A stretch of DNA of 33,453 nucleotides from Promethearchaeia archaeon (GTDB lineage: Archaea > Asgardarchaeota > Lokiarchaeia > Sigyniarchaeales > SOKP01): positions 1 through 33,453 of the forward strand of contig JAHQWL010000056.1 of assembly GCA_029856155.1 (NCBI GenBank), read 5' to 3'. Within the stretch, counting starts at the first letter, position 1, and each line of letters opens with the position of its first letter. Both the position numbers and the translations under genes were made by a program. Below the pieces are notes generated by a model. The model was not told the origin of the DNA. It saw only the letters and a program-made list of their open reading frames with translations, and ran no database searches. Below, piece by piece: positions 7,841 to 15,366 of the stretch.

Positions 7841-9031
7841 ATGATTATCTCATTTCCAAATATGGGTCCTAATTGGGTAGCATTTAAAACATTATTCGAA
7901 GTCTTAGATCCATCAATAAAAGTGATCCTACCTGATCCAACTAATAGAGAAGCCATTAAAGTCGGCGTAAAATACAGTCCTGAGTTTGTTTGCTTTCCAT
8001 TTAAAGCCACCTTAGGAGATTTTGTTAATGCAATAAAAAAGGGTGCAGATACTTTAGTTATGGCTATAGATTGTGGGCCTTGTAGATTTGGATTTTATCA
8101 TGCGGTACAAGAACGCATTTTACATGATATGGGTTACAAACATGTGAGAATAATTCCATTAGATCAAGCAGATTTACTAGAATTTCATTGGGTAAAAACT
8201 CTCCAAGATATTAGTGGTAAAAGCGGTCTATTTTCGTATCCAAGATTCGTAAAAGCAGTGATTTTTTTCTTGAAGAAAGCAAAATTTTTACAAGACATTC
8301 AAACTGCAGAAGGTTTGTTCCGTGCATATGAACGAAATCAAGGAGATACTACAGAAGTGTTGAATAGTATATTAAATAAGCTTGATCAAGCTAATACGCT
8401 TAAAGAACTACGAAATTTTAAAAAAGTAATCAAGGAAGATTTTAATAAAATTGATGTTGATAAAACACGAACTCCTTTACGTGCAGCTATATTTGGTGAA
8501 ATTCATATAAGCTTAGAACCATATGTTAATGTAGACATTAGACGTAAGCTTGGAGAAATGGGTATAGAGATACATCAAAATCTAAGTTTATGGGATTGGG
8601 TTTCGCATAAATTCCACTTGAATTTTCATCGAAGATGGTTAGAACACTTATCTCATCCACACCTTCCTATGGATATTGGAGGAGAGTGCCAATGGGTTCT
8701 TGGCGAGTATATAGACCGAGCTAATAGTGGTTTTGACGGTGCTGTTCATTGCTATCCTTTTACATGTATGCCAGAGGTGACCGCAAGGACTATTATTACA
8801 AATAAACTTAAGCAAATGTATGATCTTCCGATTATATATTTCTCTTTTGATGAGCATTCTGGTACTGAGGGAATGAGGACGAGATTAGAAGCATTTGTAG
8901 ATTTAATGGAATCAAGACGTAAGCATAAATTAGGACTTGAAAAGATCTCATTTGAAGATAATAAGATGAATTTTTATAAATCAAATGGATCACATTTTTT
9001 TCAAGAGTGTATTCAATTAATTCAGGCATAA
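7841..9031 (+). CDS. COG3581/DUF2229-type protein related to 2-hydroxyacyl-CoA dehydratase
   Basis: A 396-residue protein matching my memory of the COG3581 family, which is related to the HgdB/FldC-type dehydratase subunits and is nearly always linked to a BadF/HgdC activator. Key segments: PEFVCFPFKATLGDF (Cys51), DCGPCRFGFYHAVQ (Cys78, Cys81), GGECQW (Cys283) and HCYPFTCMPE (Cys304, Cys309). The conserved Cys residues are suited to bind a [4Fe-4S] or double-cubane cluster. In many bacteria this domain is fused with COG3580 and the activator into one large protein; here it stands separately, 13 bases before the activator gene. The substrate of this group is unknown, and true 2-hydroxyacyl-CoA dehydratase activity should not be assumed. 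The start is an ATG without clear Shine-Dalgarno, 45 bases after a TATA-like box. Confidence 0.85.
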   Translation: MIISFPNMGPNWVAFKTLFEVLDPSIKVILPDPTNREAIKVGVKYSPEFVCFPFKATLGDFVNAIKKGADTLVMAIDCGPCRFGFYHAVQERILHDMGYKHVRIIPLDQADLLEFHWVKTLQDISGKSGLFSYPRFVKAVIFFLKKAKFLQDIQTAEGLFRAYERNQGDTTEVLNSILNKLDQANTLKELRNFKKVIKEDFNKIDVDKTRTPLRAAIFGEIHISLEPYVNVDIRRKLGEMGIEIHQNLSLWDWVSHKFHLNFHRRWLEHLSHPHLPMDIGGECQWVLGEYIDRANSGFDGAVHCYPFTCMPEVTARTIITNKLKQMYDLPIIYFSFDEHSGTEGMRTRLEAFVDLMESRRKHKLGLEKISFEDNKMNFYKSNGSHFFQECIQLIQA

Positions 9032-9044
9032 TAAAGGTTTAATT

Positions 9045-10067
9045 ATGGTACAAGTTTCAGATAAAGTAGTTAAAGAAGACGGAAAGCTTGATGCCTTTCT
9101 TGGAATCGATATAGGAAGTGTTACGTGTAAATTTGTTTTAATGGGCATGGACGGTAATCTCCTCACAAGTGTATTTTTAAGGAATAGAGGTTCTCCTATC
9201 GACTCTGCTAAGGCAGGCATGGAAGATTTAAGAGAAAAAGTCGAAAAAAATGAAGAACTACAAGAATACACAATACGTTGTTGTGGAACTACGGGTTCAG
9301 CAAGGTATTTAACGAAAGCTATTGTAGGGGGAGATCTTGCGAAAACAGAAATTATTGCACATGCAGTTGCAACTCAATCATTATATCCTGATGTAAGCAC
9401 TATCTTAGAAATTGGTGGTCAAGATTCTAAAATCATCATTTTGCGTGATGGAATAATTGTAGATTTTGCAATGAATTCAGTATGCGCTGCTGGTACTGGT
9501 TCTTTTCTTGATCATCAAGCTTCTAGATTGGGTATTCCGATTGAGCAATTTGGAGATTATGCTGTGAAATCTAAAAATCCCGTGAGCATCGCTGGAAGAT
9601 GTACGGTATTTGCTGAGTCTGATATGATCCATAAACAGAATGCAGGGTATTCTAAAGAGGATATTATAGCTGGTTTATGTGATTCATTAGTTAGAAATTA
9701 TATGAATAATTTATCTAAGGGAAAGGAATTAGACGAACCAATAGTTTTCCAAGGAGGAGTATCATATAATAAAGGTATCATTGAAGCTTTTGAAAGACAT
9801 TTGGGTTGTGAAGTAATCGTACCGAAATATAATGTTTTAATGGGAGCTTTAGGAATGGCAATCCTCGTAAGAGATTATTATCTAGATAACCATACAGAGA
9901 CTTTATTCAGAGGACTTGATGTAGGGGATATAGAATTCAAAACATCAACATTCCACTGTGGAGATTGTCCAAATAATTGTGAAATAGTTCAAGTTAAAAT
10001 GCCTCAAGACGAAAATAAAGTAATTGCCCGTTGGGGTAGTAGATGTGGAAAATGGGAGGTATTTTAG
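9045..10067 (+). CDS. BadF/HgdC-type Fe-S ATPase (acyl-CoA dehydratase activase)
   Basis: A 340-residue member of the BadF/BadG/BcrA/BcrD ATPase family (COG1924, acetate kinase/Hsp70/actin fold). Such proteins use ATP to inject a high-energy electron into a partner dehydratase or reductase. Visible: phosphate loop FLGIDIGSVTCKF (18-30), second nucleotide motif LEIGGQDSK, and Cys147 (NSVCAAGTGSFLD) and Cys186 (AGRCTVFAES). These two Cys are 39 residues apart, as are the cluster ligands of HgdC, so a homodimer-bridging [4Fe-4S] cluster is likely. QGGVSYN closes the ATP site. A C-terminal extension carries four more Cys (305, 308, 312, 334: CGDCPNNC and GSRCGK), typical of the COG1924 forms that work with COG3581. 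It stops with TAG, four bases before the next ATG, and lies in the operon starting at 7841. Confidence 0.93.
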   Translation: MVQVSDKVVKEDGKLDAFLGIDIGSVTCKFVLMGMDGNLLTSVFLRNRGSPIDSAKAGMEDLREKVEKNEELQEYTIRCCGTTGSARYLTKAIVGGDLAKTEIIAHAVATQSLYPDVSTILEIGGQDSKIIILRDGIIVDFAMNSVCAAGTGSFLDHQASRLGIPIEQFGDYAVKSKNPVSIAGRCTVFAESDMIHKQNAGYSKEDIIAGLCDSLVRNYMNNLSKGKELDEPIVFQGGVSYNKGIIEAFERHLGCEVIVPKYNVLMGALGMAILVRDYYLDNHTETLFRGLDVGDIEFKTSTFHCGDCPNNCEIVQVKMPQDENKVIARWGSRCGKWEVF

Positions 10068-10071
10068 GAAT

Positions 10072-10266
10072 ATGACAGAATTTATAAAACAGATGAAAGA
10101 CTTGGGAGAGGAGTTTCTTGAAACTCTTAAGCATAAAACTAAGTTAAGTACGATTTTTGACCTTTATACAGAAAAGGTCATTCCCACGTTTGTTTCAGAA
10201 AAAGATTTAAAAAAATATTATTCAAAAAAAATGGAAGAAGTAAATGATTTTATAGATAAATTATAA
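10072..10266 (+). CDS. Small helical protein in the activase operon
   Basis: A 64-residue protein, MTEFIKQMKDLG..., rich in Lys, Glu, Leu and Phe and almost entirely helical by inspection. No Cys and no membrane segment. The ATG at 10072 is chosen because GGGAGGT at 10054-10060 sits upstream and the frame further upstream only reads the activase gene in another phase. It begins four bases after the activase stop and ends 17 bases before the acyltransferase-fold gene, so translational coupling is likely. I do not recognise a family; an accessory subunit or adaptor for the operon's enzymes is only a guess. Confidence 0.65.
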   Translation: MTEFIKQMKDLGEEFLETLKHKTKLSTIFDLYTEKVIPTFVSEKDLKKYYSKKMEEVNDFIDKL

Positions 10267-10283
10267 TAAGAGGTAATAAAAAA

Positions 10284-10985
10284 ATGAGTGAAAGTACAAG
10301 TACAGAAATAAAGGATGAAGGAGATAAGTTAAATCCAAAAGTTATTGCTTTTGATATGCTTTATGGTGCTGTAAAAGGACTAAGCGGTTTATTCTTTAAA
10401 GCTTTCATGGATTTAAAAATTGAAGGGAAAGAGAACATTCCCTTCAGAGGAAAAGCGATTTTAACCACAATCACTCCAAACGTAATCCGAGATATGTTAA
10501 TAATAGCTCAGGTATCAGGGCGAAAAATTCATTTTATGCTTGATCCAAAATTAATGAAGCATCAAATTGCCGGTCCGGTTTTAAAAAGTCTTGGAATGAT
10601 TCGAGGAACTGAAAATAAAGAAGATACTGAACCAATCGAAAAAGTATTTGAAATATTAAACGAGAAAGGTGATCTCGTAGGTATGACACCTGAATCAAGA
10701 CATGATCGTGAAGTACAGATAAAATCGATGGCGGCAATAATAAAATTTGCAATTGCAGGAGACGCTCCAATTATTCCAATAGCCATTTCTACAGAAAAAA
10801 CAAAAATATTAAACATGTTTACTGGAGATGGTCTGAAAGTAAAGATTGGTTCTCCTTTACGTGTCGAAAAAAGATTGAATCGGGAGAAGTATCGAGCTGA
10901 ACGCTATGAGCTCGCGGAAGATATAATAAATATTATTGAATCTTTGAAAGAAGTACCCGAATCTAAAGAACGCAATAATAATTAA
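10284..10985 (+). CDS. Acyltransferase-fold (PlsC/LPLAT-like) protein lacking the catalytic His
   Basis: A 233-residue protein with the order of segments of PlsC-type lysophospholipid acyltransferases: LKIEGKENIPFRGKAIL (44-60) before motif I, a substrate-side GMTPESRHD (133-141, in place of FPEGTRS), and a PIIPIAIS strand (162-169, motif IV). The catalytic HxxxxD motif is replaced by P65-N-V-I-R-D70: the Asp is kept, the His is not. Transfer of acyl groups by the usual mechanism is therefore unlikely. Membrane lipids of archaea are mainly ethers, so a non-canonical role such as binding acyl-CoA or lipid is plausible. The N-terminal 20 residues are a polar tail and there is a hydrophobic patch near 21-42. 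It is the last gene of the operon from 7841 and converges with the next gene. Confidence 0.75.
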   Translation: MSESTSTEIKDEGDKLNPKVIAFDMLYGAVKGLSGLFFKAFMDLKIEGKENIPFRGKAILTTITPNVIRDMLIIAQVSGRKIHFMLDPKLMKHQIAGPVLKSLGMIRGTENKEDTEPIEKVFEILNEKGDLVGMTPESRHDREVQIKSMAAIIKFAIAGDAPIIPIAISTEKTKILNMFTGDGLKVKIGSPLRVEKRLNREKYRAERYELAEDIINIIESLKEVPESKERNNN

Positions 10986-11021
10986 ATTATATTTTTTCTC
11001 TATTTTTTAATACAATTTTGG

Positions 11022-11993
11022 TTATATTACTATTGTGAAATTAATTGATAGAAATAAAATTAGAAACAATATCAATACTATTCCATCTTTCAGGACTAAG
11101 CTTTGCTTTTTTGACATAAAAATAAAATAGATTATTATTATTGCTAATAGGAACCAATTCCAAAACAAAATCCATAAGAATTGGAAATTCGTAATAAAAA
11201 TAGCGCTAATTCCAAAAGTGAGTGTTAAATTCCAAATTACTTTTCCTATCATCCCTCCCAAGCCTATTTCAATGCTCTTCTTTTTTATAGATTTTATAAC
11301 TAATGTTAATTCCTCAACATTTGTTATGAAAGCAATTATAATGAGTCCAAAGAAAGTTTCTGGGATATTAGTCCGTATTATAATTTGTTCTGCGGTAAAA
11401 ATTAATAATTCTCCTCCTAAAAAAATAGATATAAAGCTAGTAATGATTAAAATAATTTTTTTACTTTTTGATTGTGCTTTTAATTCTTGATTGTCATTAT
11501 TACTCTTCATAAGATTTTCTATTGAACTAAATCTAATAGAACTTCCTTTAGAGAATTGTTTTATATTCCTAATCAAATATACAAAATATATGATAATAGC
11601 GATGATTCCAATAAATAGCATTCCAAAATTAACAATAATTCCAAGAAGGATTAAAATAAGGGAAATATACAATAATACAAAGTAAAATTGAGGAATTTTT
11701 TTAAAATCTACTTTATAGAAAAAGGCGGGAATAGCAAAACTTATTGTCAGCGCAAATATTGAGTTACCGATAACATTTCCTATTGCGAGGTACGAAAGTC
11801 CATTAATAGCAGCGATGATCGAAGCAATTGATTCTTCTGGATCGATGCCAATGAGTAATGCTCCAATAACAAAAGGGGATATTCCATATAGTATACAAAC
11901 TTCTTTTAAATTATCTAAAAAGACATCTGCAGCAAAATATATTATTAAATAACCAATAATGAATAATATAATTGATAGGCTAATGTCTAACAT
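11022..11993 (-). CDS. Divergent Na+/Ca2+-exchanger family membrane protein
   Basis: A 323-residue protein with about ten or eleven hydrophobic helices in two halves, as in the CaCA cation antiporter family (YrbG/NCX-like). The alpha-1 repeat is recognisable near 40-82 (FVIGALLIGIDPEES...AIGNVIGNSIF) with Glu53/Glu54 at the ion site. The alpha-2 repeat is weaker (FGLIIIAFITNVEEL...GLGGMIGKVIWN): the usual GTSLPE and GSNIFN are eroded. A polar linker (about 155-175) joins the halves. Ion exchange is therefore likely but the specificity may have changed. It converges with the 7841-10985 operon and has a paralogue at 20675-21643 with better-preserved motifs. Confidence 0.8.
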   Translation of the reverse strand: MLDISLSIILFIIGYLIIYFAADVFLDNLKEVCILYGISPFVIGALLIGIDPEESIASIIAAINGLSYLAIGNVIGNSIFALTISFAIPAFFYKVDFKKIPQFYFVLLYISLILILLGIIVNFGMLFIGIIAIIIYFVYLIRNIKQFSKGSSIRFSSIENLMKSNNDNQELKAQSKSKKIILIITSFISIFLGGELLIFTAEQIIIRTNIPETFFGLIIIAFITNVEELTLVIKSIKKKSIEIGLGGMIGKVIWNLTLTFGISAIFITNFQFLWILFWNWFLLAIIIIYFIFMSKKQSLVLKDGIVLILFLILFLSINFTIVI

Positions 11994-12141
11994 CCTAGAT
12001 CACTTATAATTAATCAAAATTTATTATAATATTCAGTGAATAAAAAATTCTCCCACTTAGCACTAATGAAATGGGAAAAACTATACCTAAATGCTTTATA
12101 ATCTAAAGAGTCTATCAAATATATAAGGAATGGTATTTCAA

Positions 12142-12483
12142 ATGAAGGTTAAAAAAGTTAGTTTAAACATAAAAGAGATAATTATTGACTTTGTTTTATG
12201 TCCAAAAACTAATTTATACTTACAGAGTTTATATTGTCATCGATGTGGTTATTATAATTTTGATGATAAGACTTCTATTAATTGTTATTATAAAAAACCC
12301 AAAGTTAGTATTGCAGATCCCCAAAAAGATGAGCTAATAAAAATATTTTCAGCCATTAAAAATAAAAAAGAAGCCTCATTCTTCCAATTGGATGATAATG
12401 ATAAAATTGCCCCCAAAATGGATATTGAGATACTTAGAGCAGAGCTTTTACAAGCCTTAAAGAGGAAAACTGATTCTATTTAA
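12142..12483 (+). CDS. Small Cys-rich (zinc-ribbon-like) protein
   Basis: A 113-residue protein. The N-terminal half contains Cys20, Cys32, Cys35 and Cys48 (LCPKTN, LYCHRCGYYNF, INCYYKK), a spacing consistent with one zinc-binding knuckle pair. The C-terminal half is helical and charged. The ATG at 12142 is preferred because AAGGA (12126-12130) lies before it; the ATG at 12130 would add MVFQ but overlaps that site. The gene stands alone, after a divergent exchanger gene. No family was recognised; DNA, RNA or protein binding is the generic expectation for such a knuckle. Confidence 0.65.
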   Translation: MKVKKVSLNIKEIIIDFVLCPKTNLYLQSLYCHRCGYYNFDDKTSINCYYKKPKVSIADPQKDELIKIFSAIKNKKEASFFQLDDNDKIAPKMDIEILRAELLQALKRKTDSI

Positions 12484-12592
12484 TTATAATATTTTTTGCA
12501 TCGATTTGAACATATTTAAACCATATTAGGATTCTCTAACATGATCATTCTTGATTTCAAAAAATAAAACTCATAATAAATTTAGGTCAGTT

Positions 12593-12617
12593 GTTCCAAT
12601 GTACAAAAATCTGGAAC
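12593..12617. promoter_or_regulatory. Inverted repeat with AATGTACAAAA core (possible operator)
   Basis: GTTCCA and TGGAAC form a perfect 6-base inverted repeat around a 13-base centre containing AATGTACAAAA. It lies about 120 bases before the C45-type hydrolase gene. A related element with the same 11-base core is found at 21724-21747. Regulatory function is inferred only from this resemblance. Confidence 0.3.
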
Positions 12618-12723
12618 TTAAACACTTTACCTTTATACTCCCCGTCACTTATGGCAGAGAATTTAAGAGAAAAAATTATTATCTTTTTTATTCCTATTAT
12701 TATTACAATATTAAATAAGTATT

Positions 12724-12730
12724 AAGGAGG
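12724..12730 (+). promoter_or_regulatory. Shine-Dalgarno site of the C45-type hydrolase gene
   Basis: AAGGAGG seven bases before the ATG at 12738. It fixes the start of the hydrolase gene. Confidence 0.8.
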
Positions 12731-12737
12731 ATTCAAA

Positions 12738-13886
12738 ATGGTCGATTATATTAAGATAGAGGGCACACCCAAAGAAAGAGGACTGCAACAAGGAGAACAA
12801 TTGAAAGACAAAATTCATAATATGTTCGATATTGTCTTTCATTCAAAAATGTTTTCCGAAGTCACATCTAAATTAATTCCTCTCTCAATAATTAAACTTG
12901 GTTTAGGTATTATGGGTAAAAAGAATATAAAGAAGTCCTTACAAAAATTTGTTCCTAATCAGTATGAAAAAATGATTTCAATAGGTAAAACAGCTTCTAT
13001 AAAAAAATACATAATTCATGGAGCTCACTTTATCGAAGTGATGTCAGGTGATCCAAAATCTCTTTATAAGAATCCTCCCGTTCAAGCCTGTTCAATGATA
13101 TTTGCACTTCCTGAAGCTACATCAGATAATTCAATGATTTTTGGGCGTAATTATGATTTTCCTAACGTTCTCCAACCATTTCAAGTAATACGAGAAGAAA
13201 TACCCGAAGAGGGATATAAAAATATAAATTTTACCCAATATCCTCTTACAGGATGTCATATGGGATTGAATGCAAAAGGGTTAGCTATTGGATATAATTA
13301 CGGCCGTTCTTGGAAGCAAAATCCCATCGATTTTAGATTAAAGGGCGTCCCTGGCACATTTATAGTACAAGAAATGCTCGAAACTTGTGCATCAACTCAA
13401 GAAGCTGCTACATTTATCACTAACTTTACTGGTCGTTCAAATGGATGCCATTATGGGTTCATGGATGCATCAGGAGATACATGTGTTATTGAAACAACAA
13501 GCACTCGCCATGCAATCCGTCGCCCTGAAGATGGAATACTTGCTCATACTAATCATTACCAAACTAACGAACTAAGAGACGCTAATTTACCAGACTATGT
13601 ACGGTTCAAAATGGATGATATGGATATAAATCCTATTGAATCTCCAATAAGACGCTATCAGCGAGAGATCGAATTACTTAAGAAACTCAAAGGGCAAATT
13701 AATATAGATACAATTAAAAATATTTTAAGTGATCATGATAACAGAGAACCAGATGATTTCACAGTCTGTACACATGGCTCCGAAGCAGGTACTTTAGGAT
13801 CAATAATAGTCCTCCCAACTAAAAAGGAATTTTGGGTCACTGATAATCATCCTTGTAGTTCTGAATATGAGAGATTTAGATTATAA
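12738..13886 (+). CDS. C45-type N-terminal-nucleophile hydrolase (acyltransferase/amidase-like)
   Basis: A 382-residue protein of the C45 peptidase / acyl-CoA:6-aminopenicillanate acyltransferase group, Ntn hydrolases that cut or transfer acyl groups on linear amide bonds. The N-terminal EGTPKERGLQQGEQL (8-22) is the usual opening. The nucleophile is Cys118 in VQACSMI, followed by MIFGRNYDF, GCHMGLNAKGLAIGYN, and a C-terminal DHDNREPDDFTVCTHG...TLGSIIVLP block, all typical. Activation normally needs autocleavage just before the Cys; here Ala, not Gly, precedes it. No signal peptide is evident, so it may act inside the cell. Natural substrates of archaeal members are unknown. The start is set by a strong Shine-Dalgarno. 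It converges with the C2-like gene, 28 bases away. Confidence 0.88.
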   Translation: MVDYIKIEGTPKERGLQQGEQLKDKIHNMFDIVFHSKMFSEVTSKLIPLSIIKLGLGIMGKKNIKKSLQKFVPNQYEKMISIGKTASIKKYIIHGAHFIEVMSGDPKSLYKNPPVQACSMIFALPEATSDNSMIFGRNYDFPNVLQPFQVIREEIPEEGYKNINFTQYPLTGCHMGLNAKGLAIGYNYGRSWKQNPIDFRLKGVPGTFIVQEMLETCASTQEAATFITNFTGRSNGCHYGFMDASGDTCVIETTSTRHAIRRPEDGILAHTNHYQTNELRDANLPDYVRFKMDDMDINPIESPIRRYQREIELLKKLKGQINIDTIKNILSDHDNREPDDFTVCTHGSEAGTLGSIIVLPTKKEFWVTDNHPCSSEYERFRL

Positions 13887-13914
13887 TAAAGAGTAAATAA
13901 AAAGAAAAAAAGTT

Positions 13915-14403
13915 TTAATATCTCGTTCGTGTAGCTTGAATTCTTAGTTTTGCTTTTGTTTGTTCTTTACTGTCTTGTAATATTACATATTCCGTTTTTG
14001 ATGGGAGTTTAATTTCAAATTCTTGCTGAGCAACAACTTCATCTTTTTTCAAAGGATCTTTTTCCCTCAGGATTACTTTAACTTTTTGTACAGCAGTATC
14101 ATTCACGTGAACTGTTTTAAATTGGCTCCAGAGGGACATATCAGCTTTACTAGTAAATTCTTGATTCCTTTGTAACTTTATTGTGCCTTTATTCGGCCAT
14201 CGGGCTTTGAATGTCTTAGGTCCATCTACCTTAAAATAGAATTCTCCGCGCCATCCAAAAATATCATAATCTTTTAAGGTTTTTAAACTCATTAATTCTA
14301 TGCTGATTAAGTAACGTTCTTTTTCCTCACCTACTTGATCCTGTTCGAAAGATTGATCTTTTGCATAGGTCTTCTTAGATTTTGCATAATAACGTCTAGG
14401 AAT
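13915..14403 (-). CDS. C2-like beta-sandwich protein, apparent ATT start
   Basis: An internal ATG at 14292 gives 125 residues, but the same frame is open to 14430 and is clearly protein-like upstream: a basic Tyr/Lys-rich tail, an acidic linker, then RYLISIELMSLKTLKDYDIF, which forms the first strand of the beta domain. No ATG, GTG or TTG lies in that extension. An ATT at 14401-14403 is preceded, after seven bases, by AAAGGTGA, a strong Shine-Dalgarno. From there the product is 162 residues beginning (M)PRRYYAKSKK. The strand-rich body (GWRGEFYFKVDG, VQKVKVILREKDPLKKDEVV, KAKLRIQATRTRY) recalls C2-type sandwiches in which W/G-E-F-Y-F and E-x-D positions recur, though Ca2+ binding is not established. 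The function is unknown. The frame is well supported; the fold call is tentative. Confidence 0.7.
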   Translation of the reverse strand: MPRRYYAKSKKTYAKDQSFEQDQVGEEKERYLISIELMSLKTLKDYDIFGWRGEFYFKVDGPKTFKARWPNKGTIKLQRNQEFTSKADMSLWSQFKTVHVNDTAVQKVKVILREKDPLKKDEVVAQQEFEIKLPSKTEYVILQDSKEQTKAKLRIQATRTRY

Positions 14404-14410
14404 TTTATGT

Positions 14411-14418
14411 TCACCTTT
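14411..14418 (-). promoter_or_regulatory. Shine-Dalgarno site before an ATT codon
   Basis: On the minus strand AAAGGTGA ends seven bases before ATT (14403-14401). It is as good as the sites before known ATG starts in this window, and no ATG, GTG or TTG in the frame lies within reach of it. Confidence 0.55.
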
Positions 14419-14606
14419 ATGTTTTGATTATATTTGAAATTGTGTTTTAATTCTATTAAAATGTTTAAATATATATGTTTTGTTGAGGATGATTATTAAA
14501 AATTTAATAGAAATGTCAGTAAAAAAGTAAGAACACATAAATATTAAATAGAAATTTTACTCATTATTATTAACTATTTATCTCAATAATTCTAAATGTG
14601 AATATT

Positions 14607-15344
14607 ATGTCGGTTGTTGAGTTGCATTTATCTGGTATTTTTGGTTTTCTTACTGTTATTATCGCTTGGTTATACGGTGGAATTACTCTCTATAAATATA
14701 TTAAAATGAAAGAAAAAATCTTATTTTATTTCTTTTTGGCAATTATTTTTACAATGTCTCCCTGGTATCCCAGTGGGTTAGGATACATATACTGGATAAT
14801 TACTGGCCAGGAAATTGCCTATCCGTTCTATGTTTTAATAGGAACTGTAACAGTTCCTATTGCTTTATTATCATGGCTTCAAATTTATATGCCCGCTTTA
14901 CACGAAAAATATAAAGCTGTTGTTACATGGATTGTTTTTTGCTTCGCAATTGTATTTTATATTTATATATTTTACTTTCTATTCTTTGCCACAGGAGCTC
15001 CAGTAGTAAATTTAATTGGGATTAAAGAAAGTGTCATTGATATTGATTATAAAGGATTAGCTTTGGGTTTCCTTGCTTTCTCTCTACTCATTAGTACAAT
15101 AACTGGTAATGATTTTGCAATAGCTTCATTAAAAGAAAAAGACAACCCATCAATAGTATGGAAGGGGAGATTTCTACTTTTATCATTCAATTTATTTGCA
15201 ATAGGGGCAATTGGTGATGGATTTATTCCATTATCAACAACAACATTGATAATTTTTAGAACATTAATGATGCTTTCTAGTACATTTTATTATATTGGAT
15301 TTATACTACCAAGTTGGATGAAACGTTTACTTAAATTAGAATAA
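14607..15344 (+). CDS. 7TM integral membrane protein
   Basis: A 245-residue membrane protein with about seven hydrophobic helices, at roughly 10-27, 35-55, 70-92, 105-130, 155-175, 190-208 and 215-235. A short cytoplasmic end follows (SWMKRLLKLE). The layout and the closing YYIGFILPSWMKRL resemble the N-terminal 7TM sensor modules of some histidine kinases, but no kinase or output domain follows. The ATG at 14607 is used; a GTG at 14598 would add three residues. It shares the general topology of the pair at 17467 and 18312 but little sequence. It converges with the EamA transporter 20 bases away. A receptor-like or sensory role is inference. Confidence 0.7.
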   Translation: MSVVELHLSGIFGFLTVIIAWLYGGITLYKYIKMKEKILFYFFLAIIFTMSPWYPSGLGYIYWIITGQEIAYPFYVLIGTVTVPIALLSWLQIYMPALHEKYKAVVTWIVFCFAIVFYIYIFYFLFFATGAPVVNLIGIKESVIDIDYKGLALGFLAFSLLISTITGNDFAIASLKEKDNPSIVWKGRFLLLSFNLFAIGAIGDGFIPLSTTTLIIFRTLMMLSSTFYYIGFILPSWMKRLLKLE

Positions 15345-15358
15345 ATTTATCTAAAACT

Positions 15359-15366
15359 TTTTTTTT
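15359..15366 (+). terminator. T-run after the 7TM gene
   Basis: Eight T in a row begin 15 bases after the stop of the 7TM gene and abut the convergent EamA gene. Archaeal termination on U-rich tracts makes this a likely end point for the plus-strand transcript. Confidence 0.4.

Noticed and set aside
7841..10067. Assigning a specific 2-hydroxyglutaryl-, lactoyl- or benzoyl-CoA enzyme
   Set aside because: The COG3581 protein is only distantly related to those dehydratases and no CoA transferase or beta-oxidation gene is adjacent.
10534..10816. Minus-strand frames opposite the acyltransferase-fold gene
   Set aside because: The plus-strand reading carries the family landmarks; these are shadows.
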